From Dermatophagoides farinae (Eukaryota; Arthropoda; Arachnida; Sarcoptiformes; Pyroglyphidae), in contig NC_134682.1 in the NCBI RefSeq assembly GCF_024713945.1, forward strand, positions 3,479,001 through 3,543,000: a DNA stretch of 64,000 nucleotides, read 5' to 3'. Shown piece by piece: positions 22,972 through 34,339 of the stretch. Made by a program: the position numbers and the translations under genes. The first letter of the stretch is position 1. Each line of letters begins with the position of its first letter. The notes below the pieces were generated by a model. It was not told the origin of the DNA. It was given only the letters and a program-made list of their open reading frames with translations, and did not search any database.

Positions 22972-23858
22972 ATGTTTTCATCGTCCACAAATGACTATGT
23001 TGATAGATTTCTATCAGTATTGGATCAAAATGAAAAAAATTTGATGCAATTTTTGGAATCATCATTGGCTGATGAAGAATACAATAAACTTTTGGATGAA
23101 TATCGACGTCAAAGCATTATGGAATCAACAAATCTTTCTGAATTGGATCGCATCGAAAATCGTTATATTGAGGTTGAATCATCATCATCGGATGATGAAT
23201 ACGGTGAACGTATTGACAACGAAAATCAACTACTAAATAATAATGTGCATGAAAATCGACCGATAACAATGGATTGTTCAACACAGGTAACCATGGCCAG
23301 CAAACTTTTGTTGATTATTGTAATACATGAATCTAATTTGGTTTTTTTATTTAATTCATCCAGACAGAAGCCACCATGGCCACCATAAGTGATAAACATT
23401 GCGAAATATCATCCGAATTGGAGCGAATGAAATCTCAATTTGACAATTTTTCACAACAAATCCAATCTATGAGTAATGTTTTCAACCATCATCGACAACA
23501 ATCACCGTATCAACAAGACCAACAAACATCGGTTACAATGAATGTGGCATCTACAAGTTCCGGAGATAGTTCGATCAATAACAACAATATAAACATTATG
23601 GATGATCGGAAATTTTCCTGTCCAAAATGTCGATTCAAATTCAAAACAAGAGCTACGTTTAGTCGTCATTTAAGAAGTCATCGTCCAGGTCAAAAATATT
23701 TCTGTGAAAAATGTGGCAATCTTTTCAAAAATAGAATAACTCTCCGCAATCATTATCTTTTACATTCGAATTTGAAACCATTTAAATGTCACAAATGTAA
23801 TGATAAATTTAAACGTCAAGATTATCTTCACTACCATATGAAACGATACCATCCTTAA
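22972..23858 (+). CDS. C2H2 zinc-finger protein, array copy 3
   Basis: Exons are 22972-23286 and 23364-23858 (phase 0, 77-nt GT-AG intron); 269 residues. Exon 1 has the variant SLADEEYNKLLDEY, shared only with copy 4. The junction reads DCSTQTEAT. Exon 2 keeps the full linker and three C2H2 fingers; finger 2 (FKNRITLRNHYLLH) and finger 3 (FKRQDYLHYHMKRYH) differ from the other copies at helix positions that usually contact bases. If they bind DNA, the copies may have different targets. Confidence 0.8.
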
Positions 23859-23932
23859 ATTGTGATTATGATGCTGTTGATATGATTCACAATAGAATTT
23901 GTGGAAATTCCAACCCATCCATAATGTAATTA
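23859..23932. other. 3' flank of zinc-finger copy 3
   Basis: Short copy of the shared 3' flank. It joins receptor-derived sequence near 23933. Confidence 0.5.
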
Positions 23933-24260
23933 TAATACATTGTGAAACGTATGAAAAATATCATTAGCTATATTTGTTTGTTTTGCCCCTATATATTATG
24001 GAATAGGGGTTGTCTCTGTTTTTTCATTAAAAAAATATTTGTTTTAAGTTGTTTTCGTGAAGAAATAAAAATGAAAGAAAATAAAATATTAATTTTTTTC
24101 TAGATGAACAATTAAAATGAAATATAAATTTACCTTACTAAATACCGTTTTTGTCAATTTAGCAATTGTACAGATACCAATACCCCCATTGGTTTCGTTG
24201 TAATTAGCCGTTCATAATACGGTATTTAGATGAAAAAATGTTTTGTGATATTGTGAAATA
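23933..24260 (-). pseudogene. 3' fragment of chemoreceptor gene (copy iv)
   Basis: On the minus strand this has most of the terminal exon (LMIFFIRFTML), the intron with an extra insertion of about 60 bp (near 23985-24045), and the tail of exon 2 with loss of the PWGI coding part. It resembles copy (i) at 15057-15335 and lies before zinc-finger copy 4. Confidence 0.7.
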
Positions 24261-24566
24261 TAGTTCAACAATGTTTGTTTGAAATTTTTAGTGTTATTAT
24301 TGTGTTCAATTTAACGCCATCTGTACGTTGAATTTTGTATTTTGAAATTTCGTATTTATACATGACTAACACGTGTCTGAGTAGATATAGACATTATATT
24401 GTATTTAGAGCTTAGAGAGTATTATATACAGTTCAACAAACGAGCAATTCGAAATTCTACTTACATTCCTTTTTCCTATTCGTGAATATTCGAATTTGAT
24501 CATCTAATCATTGGATTTTTCTTTAAAAATATTGATACTTGATATTCATCATTATTTTTCGCCACA
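24261..24566 (+). promoter_or_regulatory. Conserved upstream block of zinc-finger copy 4
   Basis: Same block; CTCF-like core at 24313-24324, CACGTG E-box about 24370. Confidence 0.45.
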
Positions 24567-26457
24567 ATGTTTTCGTCGTCTACAAATGACTATGTTGATA
24601 GATTTCTATCAGTATTGGATCAAAATGAAAAAAATTTGATGCAATTTTTGGAATCATCATTGGCTGATGAAGAATACAATAAACTTTTGGATGAATATCG
24701 ACGTCAAAGCATTATGGAATCAACAAATCTTTCTGAATTGGATCGCATCGAAAATCGTTATATCGAGGTTGAATCATCATCATCATCGAGTGATGAATAC
24801 GATGAACGTATTGACAATGAAAATCAACTACTAAATAATATTAGGAAATTAAGAAAGTACTGTCGTTTTTTGTATATAACTTTTTGGAATTGTTGTCCCA
24901 AAAATTTGGTAAAGGTTTTGACATCGTGTATGACCTCGATTTATTCTTTGATAACCAGGCTTTAATTCAAAAATAAATTTTTTCCAACTTTGGCTACCGG
25001 AAGTGCTAGCCAGCCTCTGGTATTCGACCCATTAAAAATCAAAATTTTAGCCATTTCGATTTTTTGCTCGTGGTGACCCCGACGAAAGAGGTAATGGTCA
25101 TCTGACCACTCAATGAAAATTCCACATGTCCTGGGAGTTGAAAAAAATTATGAGCGTAATTCTCCCGCAACTCATTTTTTCTAGAGGGCGGGTCAAAATC
25201 CATTGATTGAGTGATTGCCAATGGTATTGCCCATTAACAAATTCAATGGGCAATGCCATTGGCAGAGTGGCTGACGGCACATGCATTGCATGGTCGGTTA
25301 TGCGATTTTTAAAATTTCTAAGAATTTGGAATTTTTCTTCAACCAAAATTTTTTGTTGATTTTTTGGTTAGCCAAAATCGTTTTGTGCAATAATTGATCA
25401 AAATTTTTAAAAAATTTTATTTTGAAGCATATTTTTCCTATGGCGGAATAACACAGTGGCTGATAGCGGCCGACCGGATTTTGACCCGCCCTCTAGAAAA
25501 AATGAGTTGCGGGAGAATTACGCTCATAATTTTTTTCAACTCCCAGGACATGTGGAATTTTCATTGAGTGGTCAGATGACCATTACCTCTTTCGTCGGGG
25601 TCACCACGAGCAAAAAATCAAAATGGCTAAAATTTTGATTTTTAATGGGTCGAATACCAGAGGCTGGCTAGCACTTCCGGTAGCCAAAGTTGGAAAAAAT
25701 TTATTTTTGAATTAAAGCCTGGTTATCAAAGAATAAATCGAGGTCATACACGATGTCAAAACCTTTACCAAATTTTTGGGACAGCAATTCCAAAAAGTTA
25801 TATACAAAAAACGACAGTACTTTCTTAATTTCCTAATAATATACATAGAAATCGACCGATGACAATGGATTGTTCAACACAGGTAACCATGGCCAACAAA
25901 CATCCGTTGATTATTGTAATACATGAATCTAATTTGGTTTTTTTATTCAATTCATCCAGACAGAAGATACCATGGCTACCATAAGTGAAAAACATTGCGA
26001 AATGATATCATCCGAATTGGGACAAATGAAATCTAAATTTGACAATTGTTCACAACAAATCCAATCTTTGAGTAATGTTTTCAACCATTATCGACAACAA
26101 TCACCGTATCAACAAGACCAACAAACATCGGTTACAATGAATGTGGCATCTACAAGTTCCGGAGATTGGTCGATCAATAACAACAATATAAACATGATGG
26201 ATGATCGGAAATTTTCCTGTCCAAAATGTCGATTCAAATTCAAAACAAGAGCTACGTTTAGTCGTCATTTAAGAAGTCATCGTCATAGTCTAAAATATTT
26301 TTGTGAAAAATGTGGCGATCGTTTCAAAAGTAGAATAACTCTCCGCAAACATGTTAAGTTGCATTCGAATTTGAAACCATATAAATGTCCCAAATGTAAT
26401 GTTGAATTTAAACGTCATGATCAATTTTACATCCATATGAAACGAAAACATCCTTAA
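24567..26457 (+). pseudogene. C2H2 zinc-finger gene, array copy 4, split by a transposon
   Basis: Exon 1 starts at 24567 and is interrupted at 24841-25836 by a 996-bp foldback element; it resumes to the donor at 25882, and exon 2 is 25960-26457. The two exon 1 parts, counting the TA target once, sum to 318 nt, the exact length of exon 1 in copies 1 and 5, so the gene was intact before insertion. Reading into the element stops at 24963-24965 after 132 codons, so a full zinc-finger protein is not made unless the element is spliced out or exon 2 has its own start. Exon 2 is open with three intact fingers. The sequence is a mosaic: like copy 3 through finger 1 and like copy 2 for fingers 2 and 3. 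Confidence 0.8.
24841..25836. mobile_element. Foldback MITE with 361-bp terminal inverted repeats, mariner-like ends
   Basis: The ends are TTAGGAAATTAAGAAAGTAC and its inverse. The left arm 24841-25201 and right arm 25476-25836 are both 361 bp and almost identical in reverse complement. A TA dinucleotide lies on each side (24839-24840 and 25837-25838), as for Tc1/mariner insertions; the TTAGG start fits mariner termini. The 274-bp centre has no transposase and holds a second small hairpin (about 25216-25262, 19-bp arms with one mismatch). It is non-autonomous. High arm identity suggests a recent insertion, but sequence exchange between arms could also explain it. Confidence 0.85.
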
Positions 26458-26711
26458 TTTGTGATTATGATGATATTGATGTTATTCACAATAGAAATGA
26501 TAAACCAGATATCTATGTAGAATTTGTGCAATGTCATTAGTTATATTTGTTTTGTTTAAAAATTTTTTTTCGTGAAAAAATAAAAATAAAAGAAAAACAA
26601 AATATTAACATTTTTTCATGAAGATATATTTTTGTTAATTAGGAAAAGGATATGGTTGTGCACTCCTGATGAAGAAGGGTCAAAGACTTAGCAAAGTTCA
26701 TAATTTTTCGA
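26458..26711. other. 3' flank of copy 4 and unit junction
   Basis: Begins with the common 3' flank, includes a short receptor-intron-like piece (about 26530-26605), then the GCACTCCTGATGAAG spacer block. No gene. Confidence 0.5.
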
Positions 26712-26820
26712 CCGACCGATTAGCCGTTCATAATACGGTATTTAAATAAAAAAATGTTTTGGTCAAACTTGGCGTACTTAATAGCTGAAAACGTATTGAA
26801 ATTAATCGTGAATTCACGTT
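26712..26820 (-). pseudogene. Chemoreceptor exon 2 fragment (copy v)
   Basis: Same fragment and breakpoints as copies ii and iii, placed just before the upstream block of zinc-finger copy 5. Confidence 0.7.
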
Positions 26821-27112
26821 TGTTCGAAATTTTTAGTGTTATTATTGTGTTCAATCTAACGCCATCTGTACGTTGAATTTTGTATTTTAAAATTTCGTAT
26901 TTATACATGACTAACACGTGTCTGAGTAGATATAGACATTATATTGTATTTAGAGCTTAGAGAGTATTATATACAGTTCAACAAACGAGCAATTCGAAAT
27001 TCTACTTACATTCCTTTTTCCTATTCGTGAATATTCGAATTTGATCATCTAATCATTGGATTTTTCTTTAAAAATATTGATACTTGTTATTCATCATTTT
27101 TTTTTCGCCACA
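26821..27112 (+). promoter_or_regulatory. Conserved upstream block of zinc-finger copy 5
   Basis: Same block; CTCF-like core at 26858-26869, CACGTG E-box about 26915. Confidence 0.45.
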
Positions 27113-28008
27113 ATGTTTTCATCGTCCACAAAGGCCTATGTTGATAGATTTCTATCAGTATTGGATCAAAATGAAAAAAATTTGATGCAATTTTTGGAAT
27201 CATCATCGGTTGATGAAGAATACAATGAACTTATTGATGAATATCGACGTCAAAGCATTATGGAATCAACAAATCTTTCTGAATTGGATCGCATCGAAAA
27301 TCGTTATATCGAGGTTGAATCATTATCATCATCGAGTGATGAATACGATGAACGTATTGACCACGAAAATCAACGACTAAATAATAATATACATAGAAAT
27401 CGACCGATGACAATGGATTGTTCAACACAGGTAACCATGGCCAACAAACATTTGTTGATTATTGTGATATATGATGCCGAATCTAATTTGGTTTTTTTAT
27501 TCAATTCATCTAGACAGAAGATACCATGGCCACCATAAGTGATAACCATTGCGAAATGATATCCGAATTGGAACAAATGAAATCTAAATTTGACAATTTT
27601 TCACTACAAATCCAATCTATGGGTAATGTTTTCAACCATCATCGACAACAATCACCGTATCATCAAGACCAACAAACATCTGTTTCAACGAATGTGGCAT
27701 CTACTAGTTCCGGAGATAGTTCGATCAATAACGACAATGTAAACATGATGGATGATTGGAAATTTTCCTGTACAAAATGTCGATTCAAATTCGAAACAAA
27801 AGCTACGTTTAGTCGTCATTTGAGAACTCATGGTCCGGGTCAAAAATTTTTATGTAAAAAATGTGGCAATCTTTTCAAATGTAAATCAAATCTCCGAAGA
27901 CATTATCAGTTACATTCGAATTTGGAACCATTTAAATGTCACAAATGTAATGATAAATTTAAACGTCGTGATTATCTTTACCAACATATGAGACGAAAAC
28001 ATTCTTAA
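27113..28008 (+). CDS. C2H2 zinc-finger protein, array copy 5
   Basis: Exons are 27113-27430 and 27514-28008 (83-nt intron, phase 0); 270 residues. Exon 1 and the linker are almost identical to copy 1, and the junction again reads DCSTQTED. The three fingers are intact, but finger 2 (FLCKKCGNLFKCKSNLRRH) has several replacements relative to copy 1, an uneven spread of change given the near identity elsewhere. It is the last unit of the array; its 3' flank runs to about 28135 and then to the DRAM-like genes. Confidence 0.8.
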
Positions 28009-28261
28009 ATTGTGATTATGATGATGATGATGATGTAATTCACAATAGAAATGATAAACATGATAACAGATATCTATATAGAATTTGTGGAAATAGATTT
28101 AAATTCAATTCCAACCCATCCATAATGTAATTGAAAATTTCAACTAAAACCTCTTAAAACGATCATATAAAACAAAATTATACTGATGTAAAGCAATCAT
28201 AATTTTCGTAAATAAACATTGATAATTATATTGATATATAATCAACACACACACAACACAT

Positions 28262-29183
28262 TCATAGTTTAATACAATTCCAATATTGAAACAATCTAAA
28301 ACGTCTGCTAATAATAATATTAAGTGGACCAAATGAAAGTAAAGCAATCCATTCACAAACATTTCCCATTGTATGTAACCAATAGCCAGGCATCATTGGT
28401 TTCCAATGTAAACGTAATTCATTATTCCACATGTCCCATATGGATCCATATTTTAATACTGATGAAATGGTGAAAATTCCACAACCAATTGTGAATACAA
28501 TACCAATCATTATGATGATTGTAGTCGTAATCGGTTTCGATTGTATACCATGTGAATAAAGAATTTCATATACATAAATCTAAATTGATTGAAAATAAAA
28601 TAGAAATAAAAATAGTCAGAATAGAGATTGGTTTCAAAAAAAAAAAACAAAAAAAAAAAATACAAAAATGATACCAATGCACAACCAAATAGCAGACCGG
28701 ATGGTAGAAAAAGTGTAACACCAATCATATGACCAGTAAGATTTTCGGTTGAACGAAAATTTCCGGTTAAAACCAAACCAGTTGACATGAATATTGTCAT
28801 AATGATTATTATTCGGTTACATAGTTTAAGATGATCGATATTTTTATATTCATCATCATTATTATGTTTCGAACCTAACGGAAGCCGTTGATTTAATTCA
28901 CATCGATAATAATGGATTTGTTTATACAGGATTATTCCTACAAAAGCAGCTGAAAATTGAACAAGATTTATTTATTTTTTTGATTATTCTGGTAAGAAAA
29001 TTTATTTTTATGTTACTATTATTATTTACTTAATGCAGCGATAATATCAAGAAATGTTGAAAAATAACTTGCAGCCGGTAATATGGCACCAGCATCACTG
29101 ACCATTGGCCATATTGGATATATTAATCCTTTCAATACAGTAACGATGTAACTTGTTGCCGAAAATAAAAATAAATAAATAAA

Positions 29184-29216
<33 letters not shown>

Positions 29217-29458
29217 CCATTTACAACTTACGGTATAACACATGCAATAACAATCATAATACCATTGATAAATGGAATTAACCATAACTGTCGTTTTATA
29301 TTTATAGTTAATAATCCTGATTTTTGAATAAAATGATTATCATGATCATGATCATTATCATTATCATTTATCATTGTTAATGATTCGGTTGTAATTATGG
29401 AATATGTGGTTGTATTGTTAGATTTTTTACTATTATTATCATCCGTACTACAATTCAT
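28262..29458 (-). CDS. DRAM/Frag1/Sfk1-family membrane protein, paralogue A (4 exons)
   Basis: Exons are 29232-29458, 29030-29151, 28675-28949 and 28262-28579; all introns are GT-AG and 80-95 nt. The 313-residue product has an Asn/Asp-rich cytoplasmic start, then a first membrane segment (WLIPFINGIMIVIACVIP). An extracellular loop with YPIWPMVSDAG and LPAASYFS matches the family signature (PxxPxISDxG...PE). Later segments include TGNFRSTENLTGHMIG, and the last exon contains WLHTMGNVCEWIALLSFG. DRAM proteins sit in lysosomal or plasma membranes and link to autophagy or lipid handling; the exact role here is unknown. Exon sizes and phases match paralogue B. Confidence 0.8.
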
Positions 29459-29780
29459 TGGTTGAATGATTAACCATTATAATGGTAATTATATAAATTA
29501 TATAAATTAGATTCACAAAACAAAACAAACAAAAATGGTTCCTTTTCATATAAATATATATATATGGTCAATTAATTTGTTGTTTCATTCGATTAGACTG
29601 GATCTCTGTACATATTGTGTTTTATTAAATCGAATGTAACAAATTGAATTAAATCATCAAAATTATTATTATGTCATTTATTTAAAAAAAGAATCAAAAG
29701 AAATCGAATTGGAAAAAAATAATAAAAATCAGAAATAGTGGGTTTATATGTATATAATGGATTGATATATTATCCAGTGA
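29459..29780. other. Gap between the two DRAM-like genes
   Basis: AT-rich, with a short TA run about 29555-29570. It holds the promoter of paralogue A and the 3' end of B; no separate feature seen. Confidence 0.6.
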
Positions 29781-30939
29781 TTAGAATGAAACTTGATCCC
29801 AATGTTGAAATAATCGTAATCGTTGTGATGTTGAAAATAATAATGGTGCAAATGAAATAATAGCAGCCCATTCAGCAATGGTACTTGCTAAATGCCATTC
29901 ATAACCATCCATATCGGATGACCAATATAGTCGGAAATTATTATCCCAATATTTAAATGGTGAACCATGATATAAAACAGCGATTAATGCTGTTAAACTG
30001 CTAGTAAATGTGGATATGATGTTGAATGAAGTAATAATCATCAAACTGATTGCACGTGATTCTATTCGATCACATCGATATAATTGTTCAATCAGGTAAA
30101 TCTAGAACCAGAATTAGATAGTTATGAGAAAATGAAAATATGAAATACATTTAAAGCTACGAAATACCTGTATAAGCATGATTATTGGAATGAAACCAAA
30201 CAACACTGTTACACCGAACATATGTCCAGTCATATTTTCAACGATTCTAAAATTACCAATTAACACTAGACCAAATGGAGCTATTAATCCAAATATGAGA
30301 AAATAAAAATTCATTTGATGTAATAATCGTAGTTTATATGGATTATTAATATGTTTGTTCGTTGAATTCGGTAATAAACGGGTTAGATAATATTTGAATT
30401 GTTTATAACGGGCCCATATTGTTATGGTGACTGATGATGATCAGACAATCGGAAAAAAAACATTAATTCATAATAGTTAATTTACATATATATGCGACAA
30501 CACTTACATATGATGGCAATCATGTCCAATAATTGTGAAAAATAATTAGCCGCAGGTAGAAATGATGCCGAATCTGATACATATGGAAAAATTGGATGAT
30601 AATGACCTTTTTGCCAAGTCAATGCATATCTATCATATAGAAAGCCAATTATTAATGAATTCGAACAATTTTTTTTTCTACTTACGATAAACCACATAAT
30701 AATGGAATGGATAAACTTCCTAAAAATCCTAATATCCATAGATTGTTTTTGATACGTGTATAGAATCGTCGTTTCCATACCAATATATTGTTGGTGGTGG
30801 TGGTATTTGAATTTAAATGATGATCATTAATTTTTTGAAAACCATTATTATCACATTGTGATGAGGATGATTCTGATTCATTATTAGTATTTAAATCTGA
30901 ATTCTGAATCGAATTGGAATTTTCTATAGAAGTAGCCAT
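29781..30939 (-). CDS. DRAM/Frag1/Sfk1-family membrane protein, paralogue B (4 exons)
   Basis: Exons are 30686-30939, 30508-30629, 30168-30430 and 29781-30101, with GT-AG introns of 56-77 nt. The 122-nt second exon and the phases 2, 1, 0 are the same as in paralogue A. The product is 319 residues. Family marks are HPIFPYVSDSASFLPAANYF after the first membrane segment, GNFRIVENMTGHMFGV in the middle, and IAEWAAIISFAPLLF near the end. I use the ATG at 30939 (MATSIENSNS); an upstream in-frame extension is dominated by simple repeat. The pair arose by tandem duplication and has diverged strongly in sequence. Confidence 0.8.
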
Positions 30940-33123
30940 ATTTTCTTTAGAAAAAAAAGAGAAAACGACAGCACACACACACACTTTGTTATTAGGTATA
31001 CGATTGGCGGTATACAAAATGCACAAATCAAAGAAACAAAATCAATATTTATTATTATGGATGATGAAAAGAGAAGAAAAAAAAATTTTTTTTCTTCCGA
31101 AGATTTTGATGATGATGATGATGACATATGTACGTTGTTTGATGTTTGATGTGTGTCTGTTATTATTATGATAATCAAAAGTATTCAATTTCAATTATTC
31201 ATCAATTCAATCGAATTTTTTTCTGAATACTATTTATCATTCATTCATTCATCATAGATTCGAATTGATTTATTTTTCAACTTTTAATACGCACACACAC
31301 ACACACACAGAGAGATATTTGAAACAAATGTCCATTGATGATTGTGATAATTTTTGTTTCGTTATAAAAAAGAGAAAAGGAAAAGAGGCAATCAGACACA
31401 GGGACACAATGATAAAAAGGGAACATTTCACATTTATAACATTTTGTGTGATGATTTTTTTTCACTGTTTCTTTCGAAATTTAATTTTCATAATATTTTA
31501 AAACATTCGTTGTCGTTGTTGTTGTTGTTGTTTGGCGTTTGTCGTTTGTCTTTGACCATGATCATATACCAAACATAAATAATTACAACAAATACAATAA
31601 TGACTTATGGCTTTAATATTATCAACATCATCATATGATGACCGAGAGAGAGCATATGTGGCAACGAACAAAAAAAAAAAAAAAAAACACATACAACCCC
31701 AACAAAAGTCTAAAACAACTATAGTAAAAAATTATTATTATTATGGTCAATCAGTCGAAGGTTAGAGAGTGGACAAACTAGTTTTTAGTTTTTTTTTTCG
31801 TATATACGATACGATACCATGTTGATTATGAAATTTTGCTATGAATATATGGGATTCACCATTCGAGGTATCCATGATATATATATAGTTAGCAATTGAA
31901 TTAAATCCTTTTCCTCATTACTAAAATAGTAGTGATCTTTATTTTCAATATTTTTTTTCCCAATCTATAAAAGACGTCAAACTTATATTGATATTTTTTA
32001 TAGTCAATATAAGAAAAATAGGGATTTCTTTTTCTTTTTTTTTGAATGAAAAAATTCCTCGAATATATTCAATTTAATTATCGATTTATGATTGAATGAA
32101 TGACAAGTGATAATGATGATGATGACATGATGTTGATTGAATATAATCGCGATTATTTATTTAGCCATCCAACACGTGTTATTACGCATATTTTTCATTG
32201 GCCAATCATTGATGATGATGATGATGATTATTATTATTATTATCAAAAAAAAAAAAATCCCTTTTTAACCACAATAAGCTTCCTACGTTTTTTTTTCTTT
32301 TGTTCATTATCGATTGATTGAAATGACAATGAAATCAATTGTTGTTTCAATATATATTTATTGAATAATATAATACCATGTCCGCACGTCAAGATGTTAT
32401 TTTTAATAATTTTTTTTTCTTTGTTGTTCTGATAAAATTATTATTATTATTTTTGCTTGTCATCGTGATGATAGGTTGATGGATGATGAAAATCACTTGA
32501 TGAAAAAAAAAGACAAACAAACAAACAAACAAAAAAAATCTAAAAAATTCATTTCATACGAAAATAGAAGTTGTTTTTTTTTTCTTTCTGGTTTCCTCTA
32601 TCGCACATATATATGACATAATGATGATGATGATGATGATATCTACTAAAAACGTTCGAAATAAAAGTTTGGAAAAAAACCCGATTCATAATTGTATACA
32701 ATTTCAATGGAATTCTATTTTTGAATTTTTCTTTTATTTTTTTTTTCGTTGAATGATAACGAAATGAAATTGAAATTTACATTATAATCTCGTGACATTA
32801 CATTAATCAATATATGATCATGATGATGATGATGATGATGATGATGAAGCGGAAAAAATGAACCAACAATGTAGGTGTGTTTGATAAGACTTGAAACAAG
32901 AGAATGTGGTGAATGAACGATCGAATTATAATGATTTTGTTTTTTTTTGATCAATATTTTCCATTGTTGTTCACTGTGTCATATATGACAGTTGAAAATT
33001 TCATAATCATTATTCCGGTGATAGAGTATTGGAATTTTTTTTTTACCAAATTCCCTCACAACAAAATCGATTCCGGTGATTCATTGAATCCATCCGATCG
33101 ATGTATAAAAAAAAGTCACTCAA
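30940..33123. other. No gene seen
   Basis: AT-rich with (CA)n at about 31291-31310 and (GAT)n or (CAT)n at about 31110-31125, 32116-32126 and 32815-32848. Frames are short and repeat-derived. Confidence 0.55.
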
Positions 33124-33649
33124 TCATATGTTTTGTTCGAATCCATTCGATGGAAAATAATCACGAATAAAATCTTCACATATACGGATGAATGTTCGAC
33201 AATTTTGTAGATTAATATTCAATTCAATACTGTCTTCTTGGCTACGATACGGAACTGTTTCGATTATCTCATAGATTCGTCCTTTTATTATTTCTACTTC
33301 GGATTGTTTACGACGAATTTCCTCCAAAAGCATTTGACGACCATCATGATCATTGGCGGTTTGTCGTATTCTTTCATTGATTGTTTTCAGAAAGCCAACA
33401 TATGGATATAATGCTTTTGTTAGCTGTGCAATTGTTTCGATTTGTTCTAAATATGAAAAAAAAGAATCTTTGTAAACAATACAATTGGCAAAATGAAATC
33501 AATAACCTACCTATAGAATCTTTCGGTGATGGATAAAGATGTACACGAATCTTATGATAACTAGGCTGACAGAGTAACATTATCATGATGATCAATATAG
33601 TAATCGAGATGGCCATTAAGGCATTGTCAAATTTAATTTTTACCGACAT
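33124..33649 (-). CDS. Small single-pass membrane protein with C-terminal coiled coil, unknown (2 exons)
   Basis: Exons are 33511-33649 and 33124-33446 (64-nt GT-AG intron, phase 1); 153 residues. An N-terminal membrane anchor (about residues 10-28, ALMAISITILIIMIMLLC) is followed by a helical, charged region (EEIRRKQSEVEIIKGRIYEI) likely to be a coiled coil, ending in DYFPSNGFEQNI. The start at MSVKIKF is the first ATG. The family was not recognised; the type II topology is a guess. Confidence 0.6.
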
Positions 33650-34339
33650 TATTTTCTTTCGTTTTTTAAACTCGTTCCATCCACCCAACCAGCCAACAAC
33701 AACAATAATAATCGCATACCAATATCGATATGATGATTGATCAATCAGACATATTTAGGAAGAAATCATTATCAAAACATCTTATCAACAAATTGTTACC
33801 AATTGATATCAATTTAGGTTATCATAAGAAATGCACAATTTTGCACAGAAAAAAAAATCATCCACAATTATGATTGTCTATCAATAGATGGCATGATTGA
33901 AAAAGAAGGTGAAAAAAATGCCATGCATTTACACCAATTGACATGCATTGTTTTTTTGAAAAATGATTTATGGCCACATAAAACCTTGAGATGATTGGAT
34001 TGATTAAAAGTTTTCAATTATTTGTTGATCAAAGTACGTGTAGTTACCTTAGTAATATAAAACGATGTATAATAATAATCATAAAAAAATATATGGAATG
34101 CAGATCGAAATCCAAAAAAAAAAACCCAAACAACGACATCCTGTTAAAAAAAGCAAAAAAAACACCATTCAATTAAGATTCCATCATTACAAGTTTAAAA
34201 TTGAAAAATAATAATTCGAAATTTCGAAGGTTTTGATACACACACACACACACCGTTTATACAACTTTATGTGAAGGGGCTATTTTGATTTGAGTTGTGT
34301 TTTTTTTTTTTTTTTTTTGGTGGAAAAAAACATTCGAAC
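33650..34339. other. Intergenic
   Basis: Short divergent gap between the two small membrane-protein genes, AT-rich, with (CA)n at about 34240-34253 and a T run about 34300-34318. No gene seen. Confidence 0.55.

Noticed and set aside
25039-25638. Pair of identical 60-codon frames in opposite directions (FDPPSRKNELRENYAHNFFQ)
   Set aside because: They are the two arms of the foldback element read on opposite strands, not genes.
28144-28362. 72-codon minus-strand frame overlapping the DRAM-like last exon
   Set aside because: Shadow frame; the DRAM-like reading has family motifs and conserved splice phases.
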